From Arthrobacter sp. ov118 (GTDB taxonomy: Bacteria; Actinomycetota; Actinomycetes; Actinomycetales; Micrococcaceae): a stretch of 51,976 nt of DNA. The translations under genes and the position numbers were made by a program. Location: contig NZ_FPAY01000015.1 in assembly GCF_900116495.1 (NCBI RefSeq), positions 1 through 51,976 of the forward strand, given 5' to 3'. The notes under the pieces are model-generated. The model worked only from the letters and a program-made list of their open reading frames with translations. It was not told where the DNA came from and searched no databases. Shown one piece after another: positions 32,351-40,722 of this stretch; position 1 is the first letter of the stretch, and every line of letters begins with the position of its first letter.

Positions 32351-34918
32351 CTAGCGCGCGGCGACCTCTTCCGGCGCGGCGTCCGGCTCCGCGTCCGGCT
32401 CGGCTTCGGGCGCGGCCGCCGCGGCGTGGGCCGGCTGGCGGAGCTTGGCGCCCTCGACGTCGACGTCCGGCAGGATCCGGTTGAGCCAGCGGGGCAGCCA
32501 CCATGCCTTCCCGCCGAGCAGGTACATCACGGCCGGGACGATTGTCATGCGGACCACGAACGCGTCCACCAGCACGCCGAAGGCCATCGCGAAGCCCAGC
32601 GGCCGGACCATGTTCAGGTGCGAGAAAATGAAGCCGGCGAACACGCTGACCATGATGATGGCGGCAGCGGTGACCACGGACGCGGCATGGCTGAACCCGG
32701 TGCGGACCGCATGCTTGGCCGATTCGCCGTGCATGAACGATTCGCGCATTCCCGAGGTGATGAACACCTGGTAGTCCATGGCCAGGCCGAACAGCACGCC
32801 GATCAGGATAATCGGCAGGAAGCTCAGCACTGCGCCCGGGTTTTCGACGCCGAACACCGTGCCCAGCCAGCCCCACTGGTAGACCGCGACGACGGCGCCG
32901 AAGGCGGCCGCGAGCGAGAGCAGGAAGCCGCCCGTGGCCAGCAGCGGCACCACGATCGAGCGGAACACCAGCAGCAGCAGGATCAGTGAGAGTCCGACGA
33001 CGATCGCCAGGTACGGGGGCAGAGCATCACCGAGCTTCGTGGAGACGTCGACGTTGCCTGCAGTCTGACCCGTAAGGCCGATGCTGACGCCGGTGGAGTC
33101 CTTGATCTGGCTCTTTTCGGCGCGCAGGTCCGAGACCACCTTGACCGTGCTGGCGCTGGCGGGACCCTCCCGGGGAATGACCTGGAACACCGCGGTGCGG
33201 CGGTCCTCGCTCAGGGCCACCGGAACGGCGGCGGTGACGTTGGCCGTGCCGCGGAGTATATCGGCGACGTCGAGCTGCTTGGCCGCGGCTTCGGCAACGC
33301 TTAGGCCGGCGGGGAAATCGCCCACCACCACGATGGGGCCCGTCACGCCTTCGCCGAAGCTGCGGCCGGTGACGTCGTAGGCCTTGAACGCCTGCGACTC
33401 GACGGGCTCGGACCCGCCGTCGGGCAGCGCGAGCCGCAGCTGGCTGGCCGGCAGCGCCACGATGCCCAGCAGCAGGACACCGGCCAGCAGTGCCAGGACC
33501 GGGTGCCGGGTGACCAGGCCGCCCCAGCCGCGGGTGCTGCGGCGTTCGTCGCGGGCGCGGTCCTCGGCCTCGTGGCCTGGGGCGGCGTTGTGCTGCGCGG
33601 CCTTGGCCCAGGCGCGGCGGGAAATGAGTTTAGGGCCGATGAGGGACAACACGGCCGGCGTGAGGGTCAGGGCAACGACGACGGCGACTGCCACCGTCGC
33701 GGCGGCGGACAGGCCCATGACGGCCAGGAAGGGCAGCCCCGGGATGACGAGGGCGGCGAGGGCGATGATGACGGTCAGGCCCGCGAACAGCACGGCGTTG
33801 CCGGAGGTGCCGGTGGCGAGGGCCACGGATTCCTCGCCGTCCATGCCGGCCAGGAGCTGGCCGCGGTGCCGGTTGACGATGAAGAGCGAGTAGTCGATGC
33901 CGACGGCGAGGCCCAGCATGAGGGCGAGCATCGGGGAGATGGAACTCATGTCCACGGCGCCGCTGAGGGCAAAAGTGCCGCCGACGCCCACCGCCACGCC
34001 CACCAGCGCCATGAGCAGCGGGAGCCCGGCGGCGATCAAGGTTCCCAGCATGATGATCAGGACCAGAGCCGCGATGGCAATGCCGAGGATCTCGGAAATG
34101 CCAAACAGCTCCGAGACGTCTTCAGTGATTTCCTTGCTGGCGAGCGCGGTCACGCCCGCGGACGAGACCTCGTGGGCGATGTCCTGGACCTGCTGGCGCA
34201 CGGCGGGGGCCAGCCCGTTGATGGAGGTCTTGAACTGTATTTGGGCGATCGCCGCCGTGCCGTCCTCGGAAACGAACCGCATGCCCTGCGAAGCCTCAAG
34301 CTGACGCTTGGCCAGGGCGAGCTTGGCCGTACCGGCCTCGAGTTCTTTGGTCCCGGCGTCGAGCTTTGCCTGACCGGCGGCCAGGGCAGCCTTCTGCTGG
34401 CCGAGTTGGGCGTCGATGACCTCCGGGGACATGCCGGCTGCGGCCATCTGCTGTTCGGCGGCCGCCAGTTGGGCCTTGCCCGAGGCCAGCTGCGCGGCCG
34501 ACGCATCCAGCTGCGCCTTCCCATCGGATGCCTGCTGCTCCCCGGCGGCAAGGTCCGTGGCGGCCTTGTCCAGCTGGGCCTGGGTGGCGAACGGATCCAC
34601 GGTGCCTTGAACGTCCGAGAGGGTCTTCAGCTTGGCCAGGGCCGCCGAGACCGCTTCCTTCCCGGCCGGGGTGAACTGGCCGTCCTGCGCCTGGAACACG
34701 ATGCCGGCCGACCCGCCGGAGGACTTGGGCAGTTCCCGCTTCAGCTTGTCCGCCATCTGCTGGGTTTCCGTGCCGGGGATCTGGAAGTTGTTGGACATGG
34801 TGCCGTGGAAGGCTGCCGCCGCGCCGCCGACGGCCACCAGGACGGCGAGCCAGAGGGAAACGACGAGCCAGCGGTGACGGTAGGAGAACTTGCCGAGACG
34901 GTAGAGCAATAGGGCCAT
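32351..34918 (-). CDS. MMPL-family RND exporter
   Basis: An 855-residue membrane protein with two MMPL blocks: GIDYSLFIVNRHRGQL in the first and GLAMDYQVFITSGMRE in the second carry the proton-relay Asp-Tyr pairs typical of RND/MMPL permeases. About 12 membrane segments are expected. The first extracytoplasmic loop (residues about 110-215) is a long helical hairpin with repeated Leu/Gly spacing (LAAGEQQASDGKAQLDASAA and similar). It probably exports lipids or toxic hydrophobic compounds. ATG 34918 lies 1 bp after the TetR gene, so the two are an operon and TetR probably controls it. Confidence 0.92.
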   Translation of the reverse strand: MALLLYRLGKFSYRHRWLVVSLWLAVLVAVGGAAAAFHGTMSNNFQIPGTETQQMADKLKRELPKSSGGSAGIVFQAQDGQFTPAGKEAVSAALAKLKTLSDVQGTVDPFATQAQLDKAATDLAAGEQQASDGKAQLDASAAQLASGKAQLAAAEQQMAAAGMSPEVIDAQLGQQKAALAAGQAKLDAGTKELEAGTAKLALAKRQLEASQGMRFVSEDGTAAIAQIQFKTSINGLAPAVRQQVQDIAHEVSSAGVTALASKEITEDVSELFGISEILGIAIAALVLIIMLGTLIAAGLPLLMALVGVAVGVGGTFALSGAVDMSSISPMLALMLGLAVGIDYSLFIVNRHRGQLLAGMDGEESVALATGTSGNAVLFAGLTVIIALAALVIPGLPFLAVMGLSAAATVAVAVVVALTLTPAVLSLIGPKLISRRAWAKAAQHNAAPGHEAEDRARDERRSTRGWGGLVTRHPVLALLAGVLLLGIVALPASQLRLALPDGGSEPVESQAFKAYDVTGRSFGEGVTGPIVVVGDFPAGLSVAEAAAKQLDVADILRGTANVTAAVPVALSEDRRTAVFQVIPREGPASASTVKVVSDLRAEKSQIKDSTGVSIGLTGQTAGNVDVSTKLGDALPPYLAIVVGLSLILLLLVFRSIVVPLLATGGFLLSLAAAFGAVVAVYQWGWLGTVFGVENPGAVLSFLPIILIGVLFGLAMDYQVFITSGMRESFMHGESAKHAVRTGFSHAASVVTAAAIIMVSVFAGFIFSHLNMVRPLGFAMAFGVLVDAFVVRMTIVPAVMYLLGGKAWWLPRWLNRILPDVDVEGAKLRQPAHAAAAAPEAEPDAEPDAAPEEVAAR

Positions 34919-34919
34919 G

Positions 34920-35651
34920 TCAGTGCCGATCTGGGGAAGGGGTGGCGGGGGAGTGGGATGCGAAGCCGGAACCGAGCAGACCCATGGAGTCGATCAGGAG
35001 TTGGCGGAGGGCGGCCAGGGAGGCCGGGCCGAGGTCGCCGCCGCGGCGGGCGAACCACACGTCCAGGGCCGCCTTGCCGCAGGAGATGATGGAGCCGGCG
35101 AGGGCGCGCAGATACAGTTCGTCGATGTCGCCGCCGGCGGTCAGCGCAAAGCGTTCGCGGGCGGCGTTGATGATCTGTGCGGTGCAGTGGTCCCAGGCCT
35201 CGAGTTCGGAGCGGTTGAGCTGGGGATTGGTCTGGCCCAGGCTGTAGAGCTCGGCCACCGGTGCCACGGTCATGGGATCGGCCAGTTCCACCAGGGCCGC
35301 GCGGGCCGATTCCAGGATGGGTTCGCCGGCCGGCCGCAGCCGGAACTGCTGGAGCGCCGTGTCCAGGAAACCGAACGTCACCGAAGCCAGTGCGGCCTCC
35401 GTGCTGCCGAAGTAGTTGAAGAACGTGCGGCGGGAGATCCCGGCGGCGTCGGCGATGTCCTCCACCGTGAAGTTTCCGGGACCCCTGGTCCGGAGCAACT
35501 CCATGGCGGCGTCGGTGATGGCCTGCCGGGTGGCCGCCTTGTTCAGTTCGCGGCGCGAGGGGACGGGGTCGCCGGACGGCTGGCGGGGTTCGCCGGAAGG
35601 TTGGCCGGATGCTGCGGGCGGGGCATCGGCGGGAGAAGGGGTTGACGGCAC
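34920..35651 (-). CDS. TetR-family transcriptional regulator of the MMPL exporter
   Basis: A 243-residue regulator. After a 30-residue Pro/Ser-rich disordered start, the TetR helix-turn-helix is FTVEDIADAAGISRRTFFNY followed by FGSTEAALASV. The remaining helical domain would bind the inducer. The GTG start at 35651 has no ribosome site but sits 6 bp after a -10 box, consistent with leaderless translation. It is immediately upstream of the MMPL gene, and a dyad lies inside its promoter, so autoregulation is likely. Confidence 0.92.
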   Translation of the reverse strand: MPSTPSPADAPPAASGQPSGEPRQPSGDPVPSRRELNKAATRQAITDAAMELLRTRGPGNFTVEDIADAAGISRRTFFNYFGSTEAALASVTFGFLDTALQQFRLRPAGEPILESARAALVELADPMTVAPVAELYSLGQTNPQLNRSELEAWDHCTAQIINAARERFALTAGGDIDELYLRALAGSIISCGKAALDVWFARRGGDLGPASLAALRQLLIDSMGLLGSGFASHSPATPSPDRH

Positions 35652-35657
35652 GGGATT

Positions 35658-35687
35658 ACACTACGTGCATGTTTGCACTCTGAGCAA
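35658..35687 (-). promoter_or_regulatory. Leaderless promoter with embedded operator for tetR
   Basis: Read on the minus strand: -35 TTGCTC, 18-bp spacer, -10 TAGTGT, then 6 bases and the GTG start. The spacer holds the dyad GTGCA-AACA-TGCAC (35665-35678). A TetR dimer bound there would block the promoter. Confidence 0.5.
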
Positions 35688-35693
35688 GGATGT

Positions 35694-36089
35694 TCAGGAG
35701 GCGGGCGCCGGCGCCGTCCCTCCGGAGGTCAGGTGGCTCGACTGGCCTGTGGCCCCGGGCTGGTCCCGGGCCAGCGGGATGGCAAAGACGGCGGTGCCGT
35801 AGGCGCAGATTTCCGTCCAGTTCGGCCCGATCGCGGATGTATCGAAGCGCATGGCGATGATGGCGTTGGCCCCGCGGTGTTCGGCCTCTGCCACCATCCG
35901 GGCCATGACATCCTGGCGGCTCTCGTACAGGGCCCGCGTCATTTCCACCACCTCGCCGCCGGCCAACGACCGGAAGCCGGCCACGACCTGGGCGGTGATG
36001 TCCCGGGAGCGGACGGTCAGGCCCATGACTTCGCCGAACACGGCGTCGATCCGGTGGCCCGGGATGTCGTTCGAGGTAACGATCAGCAT
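35694..36089 (-). CDS. YbjQ/UPF0145 family protein
   Basis: A 131-residue protein with the YbjQ signature: MLIVTSNDIPGHRID, FGEVMGLTVRSRDI, and the C-terminal AEAEHRGANAIIAMRFDTS followed by GTAVFAIPL. The family forms a pentameric beta-barrel-like fold and is sometimes called a heavy-metal-binding domain, but its role is unknown. ATG 36089 is preferred to an upstream start because the family begins at MLIVT and TGGGG lies upstream. A 20-residue Pro/Ala/Ser tail is extra. It stands 42 bp upstream of tetR on the same strand. Confidence 0.88.
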   Translation of the reverse strand: MLIVTSNDIPGHRIDAVFGEVMGLTVRSRDITAQVVAGFRSLAGGEVVEMTRALYESRQDVMARMVAEAEHRGANAIIAMRFDTSAIGPNWTEICAYGTAVFAIPLARDQPGATGQSSHLTSGGTAPAPAS

Positions 36090-36258
36090 GCCCCAGAGCC
36101 TATCCACTATTAACAGCAGGATTCACAGGAACATGAAAGCTGGGAAACAGCTATCTCTGCTTGGGCAGGTGCAGACTGGAGTTGCTCATGGAGCAGACTT
36201 CCCGGGAAGACCAGCAGCTACAGCGCCGTCACTGTGCGGCAGATCCAGGAGACAGCAC

Positions 36259-36816
36259 ATGTCACGCACAACCAGAATCGCGCTCAGCCTTGGCGCCGCA
36301 GCCGTGGCACTCGGCGCCGGGCTCGGTGTCGCCGGGATCGCATCGGCCACCTCAACGCCCAGCCCCGCGCCGACTCCCACTTCCACCGCGCCGGGGGACA
36401 ACTCCGCCGGCGGCCACGGCCTGCGCGGCGGCCGTCACGGCCACGGCGGTGCGGCGTTCGGCGCCAGCGCCTCGGAACTCGCCGCCAAGCTGGGCGTCGA
36501 CCAGGCGAAGCTCACCGACGCCCTTAAGGCCTTCCGCGACGCCAACAAGCCGGCCGCCCCGCCGGCCGAGGGGCAGCAGCGGCCGGACCGGGCCGCGAGG
36601 GAGAAGGCCTTGGCCGCTTCCCTGGCGAAATCGCTCGGCATCGATGAAGCCAAGGTCACGGCCGCCCTTGAGGAACTGCGCACCGCGGAGCAGGCCAAGC
36701 ACGCCGCAGCGCTGAAGCCCCGGTTGGACCAGGCCGTGAAGGACGGAACCCTGACCCAGGCCGAAGCCGATGCCGTCACCAAGGCGGCCGAAAAGGGTGT
36801 GATCGGCGGACGCTGA
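36259..36816 (+). CDS. Secreted helical-repeat protein of unknown function
   Basis: A 185-residue protein with a signal peptide (RIALSLGAAAVALGAGLGVAG, cleavage near ASA at residue 30). A Pro/Thr/Ser linker and a Gly/His-rich stretch (GLRGGRHGHGGAAFG) follow. The remainder has two or three similar helical units: ELAAKLGVDQAKLTDALKAF, SLAKSLGIDEAKVTAALEEL, then DGTLTQAEADAVTKAAE. AGGAG lies 7 bases before ATG 36259; a longer frame starting at 35851 is rejected. The His-rich patch could bind metal. No named family. Confidence 0.78.
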   Translation: MSRTTRIALSLGAAAVALGAGLGVAGIASATSTPSPAPTPTSTAPGDNSAGGHGLRGGRHGHGGAAFGASASELAAKLGVDQAKLTDALKAFRDANKPAAPPAEGQQRPDRAAREKALAASLAKSLGIDEAKVTAALEELRTAEQAKHAAALKPRLDQAVKDGTLTQAEADAVTKAAEKGVIGGR

Positions 36817-36834
36817 CGGGCCGCCCTGCCCCCC

Positions 36835-36909
36835 TGGAACCAAGCAATATGGAACCAAGCAACATGGAAACAAGCAACATGGAACCAAGCAACATGGAGA
36901 CGAGCAATT
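36835..36909. repeat. Five 15-bp tandem repeats downstream of the secreted protein gene
   Basis: Five consecutive 15-bp units of the form TGGAACCAAGCAACA with single-base variants begin at 36835. They lie between the stop codon and a terminator, outside any supported gene. Confidence 0.9.
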
Positions 36910-36915
36910 AAAGCC

Positions 36916-36963
36916 AAACGACGGCGGGGTCCCCGGAAAATTCCGGGGACCCCGCCGTCGTTT
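36916..36963. terminator. Strong bidirectional terminator
   Basis: A perfect 23-bp stem (AAACGACGGCGGGGTCCCCG... and its complement) with a 2-base loop, ending in a run of T on the plus strand and of A/T on the other. It separates the convergent secreted-protein and symporter genes. Confidence 0.9.
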
Positions 36964-36999
36964 TGGCCGTACTGGCCCCGCACGCCGGTGCGCCGCGGC

Positions 37000-38439
37000 T
37001 TAGGCCTTGGCGTCCACCAGTTCGCGGTCCGCCGTCGAACCCGTTGCGGCCGCGGAGGGAACAACAGCAGCGTCGTCAACGACGTCGTCGCTGAACGGAT
37101 CGCCGTTCCGCGGGGCGTTGTAGAGCGATTCGTCCAGGATGCCCTGTCGCTTGGACACGATCGCCGGGATCAGGGCCTGGCCGGCCACGTTGACGGCGGT
37201 GCGGCCCATGTCCAGGATCGGGTCGATCGCCAGCAGCAGGCCGACGCCGGCCAGCGGCAGTCCCAGCGTGGAAAGCGTCAGCGTCAGCATGACGACGGCG
37301 CCCGTGGTTCCGGCGGTCGCGGCCGAGCCGAGCACGGAGACCAGCGCGATGAGCAGGTACTGGGTGAAATCAAGCTGGATGGCAAAGAACTGGGCCACGA
37401 AGATCGCAGCGATGGCCGGGTAGATCGCGGCGCATCCGTCCATCTTGGTGGTCGCGCCGAGCGGCACCGCGAAGGAGGCGTAGGCGCGGGGGACGCCCAG
37501 GTTGCGTTCCGTCACGCGCTGGGTCAGCGGCAGGGTGCCGATGGAGGAGCGGGAGACGAAGGCCAGCTGGACTGCCGGCCACACTCCGGAGAAGTACTGC
37601 TTGATGGACAGGCCGTGGCTGCGGACCAGGACCGGGTAGACCACGAACAGCACCAGCGCCAGGCCGATGTAGATCGCCACGGTGAATTTGCCGAGCGAAC
37701 CGATGGTGTCCCAGCCGTAGACGGCAACGGCATTGCCGATCAGGCCGACAGTGCCGAGCGGCGCGATCCGGATGATCCACCAGAGGACCTTCTGGATGAC
37801 GGCGAGGGCTGAGGCATTAAGGTTCAGGAACGGCTCGGCGGCCTTGCCCACCTTGAGCGCGGCGATGCCGACGGCGATTGCGATCACCAGGATCTGGAGC
37901 ACGTTGAAGCTCACTGCGGTGGTGGCGACGCCGTCGGTGACAGTGGTGCTCGCGCCGAGGCCCAGGAAGTTCTTGGGGAACAGGCCAACGAGGAAGGCCC
38001 ACCAGTCGCCGGACTTGCCGGAGTACTTGGCTTCCTGGCTGATGCCGGTGCTGGCGCCGGGCTGCAGCAGCACGCCGAGTCCGATGCCGATCAGCACGGC
38101 GATCAGGGACGTGATGGCGAACCAGAGCAGCGTGTTCCAGGCCAGCCGGGCGGCGTTGGAAACCGCGCGCAGGTTGGAGATGGAGCTGACGACGGCGGTG
38201 AAAATGAGGGGGACGACGGCGGTCTGCAGCAGCGAGACGTAGCTCGAGCCGATGGTCTGCAGCGTGGCGCCGAGGGCGTTGGGGTTTGTCTTGGTGCTGC
38301 CGGTGTACTTGGCCAGGAGGCCAAGACCGAGGCCCACGATCAGGGCGGCGATGATCTGGAAACCGAACGAGCCGGCCCATTTGGGCAGCTGGAACCCGGT
38401 CTTTCCAGCGGGTGCGGGGGTGCTTGTCTGAGTGCTCAC
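37000..38439 (-). CDS. Dicarboxylate/amino acid:cation symporter (DAACS family)
   Basis: A 479-residue symporter of the GltP/DctA fold with eight membrane segments and two hairpins. Signature parts are the serine-rich hairpin VSRSSIGTLPLTQRV, the GATTKMDGCAAIYPAI motif of segment 7, and AGVGLLLAIDPILDMGRTAVNV near segment 8. It takes up dicarboxylates or acidic amino acids with Na+ or H+. GTG start at 38439. A 7-bp-arm palindrome lies about 52 bp upstream. Confidence 0.93.
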   Translation of the reverse strand: MSTQTSTPAPAGKTGFQLPKWAGSFGFQIIAALIVGLGLGLLAKYTGSTKTNPNALGATLQTIGSSYVSLLQTAVVPLIFTAVVSSISNLRAVSNAARLAWNTLLWFAITSLIAVLIGIGLGVLLQPGASTGISQEAKYSGKSGDWWAFLVGLFPKNFLGLGASTTVTDGVATTAVSFNVLQILVIAIAVGIAALKVGKAAEPFLNLNASALAVIQKVLWWIIRIAPLGTVGLIGNAVAVYGWDTIGSLGKFTVAIYIGLALVLFVVYPVLVRSHGLSIKQYFSGVWPAVQLAFVSRSSIGTLPLTQRVTERNLGVPRAYASFAVPLGATTKMDGCAAIYPAIAAIFVAQFFAIQLDFTQYLLIALVSVLGSAATAGTTGAVVMLTLTLSTLGLPLAGVGLLLAIDPILDMGRTAVNVAGQALIPAIVSKRQGILDESLYNAPRNGDPFSDDVVDDAAVVPSAAATGSTADRELVDAKA

Positions 38440-38490
38440 CGGAACACGCTAGGACCGCCGCCCGTATCACGACGAACTGATGTTGAGAAA

Positions 38491-38505
38491 TGTTACGACG
38501 TAACA
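38491..38505. promoter_or_regulatory. Palindrome upstream of the symporter gene, candidate operator
   Basis: TGTTACG-A-CGTAACA is a perfect 7-bp dyad about a single central base, 52 bp upstream of the symporter start in an otherwise empty 252-bp region. No adjacent regulator gene was found. Confidence 0.5.
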
Positions 38506-38691
38506 AATGCTCCCGCGGCACGGAATCCCCGTACTTTCCGTGTATTCAGGCGCTTTTGTGAAGTTATTCCCGCGCCCAGTGTGGCGATTGTCTCTTCGGC
38601 GGCCGCCCTAGGTCACGCGAGAAGTCAGTACGCGGCAATGTTTTTAGGAAAACACAGCCGCGAACTGCCCATTCGCGCATGGGGCTGCGGG

Positions 38692-40389
38692 CTACCCCAG
38701 CAGCGCGCGCTTGAGCGTGTCCAAACCGACCGACCCGATGTTCAGGGCCTTCGTGTGGAACGCCTTGAGGTCGAAGCCGGGGCGGGATTCAAGCTCCGCC
38801 CGGATCTGTTCCCAGAGCCGCTGGCCCACCTTGTAGGAGGGTGCCTGTCCCGGCCAGCCGAGGTAGCGGGTGAACTCGAACTTCAGCTGCCCTTCGCTGA
38901 TGGCAAGGTTCTGCTTCAGGAACTCGTAGCCCTTGTCCGGGGTCCACGTCCCGGAGCCCCAGCGTTCGGGGATCTCCAGTTCCAGGTGCACGCCGATGTC
39001 GAACACCACGCGGGCCGCGCGCATGCGCTGGGCATCCAGCATGCCCATGTGGTCGCCCGGGTCCTTGAGGTAGCCCAGTTCCTGCATGAGCTTCTCGGCG
39101 TACAGGGCCCAGCCTTCGCCGTGCCCTGACGTCCAGCAGACGTTCCGACGCCACTTGTTCAGCAGTTCTCGGCGATAGGTTGCGGTGGCGACCTGAAGGT
39201 GGTGGCCGGGCACCCCCTCGTGGTAAACCGTCGTGGTTTCAGCCCAGGTGGTGAAGGTGTCCTCGCCCGGCGGGACGGACCACCACATGCGGCCCGGGCG
39301 GCTGAAGTCGTCCGAGGGCCCCGTGTAGTAGATGCCGCCTTCGTCGGTCGGGGCAATCCTGCACTCCAGGGTCTTCATTACCTCCGGGATGTCGAAGTGC
39401 ACGCCGGCGAGGTCGGCCACGGCCTTGTCGGAGAGCCCCTGCATCCAGGCCTGGAGGGCGTCGGTGCCCTTGAGCTGCCGTGCGGGGTCTGTGTTCAGGG
39501 CTTCCTTGGCTTCCTCGATGGTGGCGCCGGGGCGGATCTCCGCGGCCACACGCTCCTGTTCGGCGATGAGGCGGTCAAGCTCCTGCACGCCCCAGGCGTA
39601 GGTTTCCTCCAGGTCCACTGTGGCGCCGAGGAAGTCGCGGGAGGCCAGTGAGTAGCGTTCGCGTCCAACCGCATCCTTGGCGGGAGCGACAGGCAGCAGT
39701 TCGGACTCCAGGAACCCCGCCAGCCGCGAGTAGGCCACGCGCGCGGCGCCAGTACCGGCGTCGAGCTTTGACTGCACGTCGGCGGGCAACGGCCCTTCCG
39801 CGGTCTTGGCGCCTGCGGCGAGTTTGGCGAAGAAGCCGTCGTCCGCGGCGTGCTTGGTGGCCTGTTCGATCACGATCGACACCTGGCGGGCCGCGGCCAC
39901 CTTGCCGTCCTGCATGGCCGAGCGCAGCGACTCGATGTAGCCATCGATGGCTGCCGGGACATTGTGGGCCCGACCGGCGATGTGATCCCACTGCTCGGCG
40001 GTGTCCGTCGGCATAAGGTCGAAAATCGCGCGGATGTCCTGGGACGGGGAGGCTATGTTGTTCAGATCCGCCGTGTGCCAGCCCGATTCGTGGATTTCCA
40101 GCTGCAGTCCCAGGCGCTCGCGCATGGCGTCAAGCGTCACCGCGTCGACGTCGTCCACGGGCTCCAGCCCCTCCAGCGCTGCAAGGGCCTCGCGCGCCGC
40201 GGCGGCGAATTCCTCGTGGCCGGAGGGGGAGAAGTCCTGGTACTCGGTCTCGTGCCCGGGCAGGCCGAGCTCGGTGGCGAAACTCGGGTTAAGCCGGATG
40301 AGGGTGTCCGTGTAGGCATCGGCGACGGCGTCGATGGCCGTCCGCTGGCGCGCGGCAGTGTTGTCTGAGGCAATCGTGTCGGTAGTCAC
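38692..40389 (-). CDS. DUF885 family protein, putative zinc metallopeptidase
   Basis: A 565-residue protein of the DUF885 family. The conserved TVYHEGVPGHHLQVA carries an HExxxHH-like zinc site, with a further acidic segment (GHGEGWALYAEKLMQELG) likely giving the third ligand. The protein is mostly helical, with no signal peptide. Family members are thought to be cytoplasmic peptidases related to M3-like thermolysin folds, with undefined substrates. GTG start at 40389. It lies downstream of accE by 81 bp on the other side of the carboxylase genes, but no functional link is evident. Confidence 0.88.
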   Translation of the reverse strand: MTTDTIASDNTAARQRTAIDAVADAYTDTLIRLNPSFATELGLPGHETEYQDFSPSGHEEFAAAAREALAALEGLEPVDDVDAVTLDAMRERLGLQLEIHESGWHTADLNNIASPSQDIRAIFDLMPTDTAEQWDHIAGRAHNVPAAIDGYIESLRSAMQDGKVAAARQVSIVIEQATKHAADDGFFAKLAAGAKTAEGPLPADVQSKLDAGTGAARVAYSRLAGFLESELLPVAPAKDAVGRERYSLASRDFLGATVDLEETYAWGVQELDRLIAEQERVAAEIRPGATIEEAKEALNTDPARQLKGTDALQAWMQGLSDKAVADLAGVHFDIPEVMKTLECRIAPTDEGGIYYTGPSDDFSRPGRMWWSVPPGEDTFTTWAETTTVYHEGVPGHHLQVATATYRRELLNKWRRNVCWTSGHGEGWALYAEKLMQELGYLKDPGDHMGMLDAQRMRAARVVFDIGVHLELEIPERWGSGTWTPDKGYEFLKQNLAISEGQLKFEFTRYLGWPGQAPSYKVGQRLWEQIRAELESRPGFDLKAFHTKALNIGSVGLDTLKRALLG

Positions 40390-40470
40390 CCGACGAGACT
40401 AGCCCGGCCGCCGGGGCTATGAAAGGGTTACTGAACTTTTTTCGGGCCGGCGCGGCGGCAGGCCGGCCGC

Positions 40471-40722
40471 TCAGCCGAGGCTGCGGCGCCAGGCGTCCGG
40501 ACCCGGCCTCGGTGCCAGCCGAAGCTGCTGCCGGCGGACCCAGTGGCGTACACCCGGTTTCTCCGGTGCCGACTGCGGTGCCTGCGCCAGCGACAGCACG
40601 ACGGCGGTCAGCGCGGCCAGCTCTTCCGGCGTCGGTTCACCCTTGACCACAGAGAGCAGCGGCGTGTCGGGCGTGTCTGCCGGTTCCGTGGCCGGACCGG
40701 CGGGGACGTCAGCGGCGGTCAC
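40471..40722 (-). CDS. accE: Acyl-CoA carboxylase epsilon subunit
   Basis: An 83-residue protein with the AccE pattern: a Pro/Ala-rich disordered start, then LLSVVKGEPTPEELAALTAVV and a basic C-terminus (WVRRQQLRLAPRPGPDAWRRS). The epsilon subunit of actinobacterial carboxylases stabilises the alpha-beta complex. GTG 40722 overlaps the accD stop by 4 bases (GTGA), showing translational coupling. Confidence 0.9.
   Translation of the reverse strand: MTAADVPAGPATEPADTPDTPLLSVVKGEPTPEELAALTAVVLSLAQAPQSAPEKPGVRHWVRRQQLRLAPRPGPDAWRRSLG

Noticed and set aside
36835..36909. Possible CRISPR array
   Set aside because: The repeats are contiguous 15-mers without spacers and no cas genes are present.
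36435..37079. Frame with repeated HVAWFHVA-type residues
   Set aside because: It only translates the 15-bp tandem repeat and a terminator antisense to the secreted protein gene.
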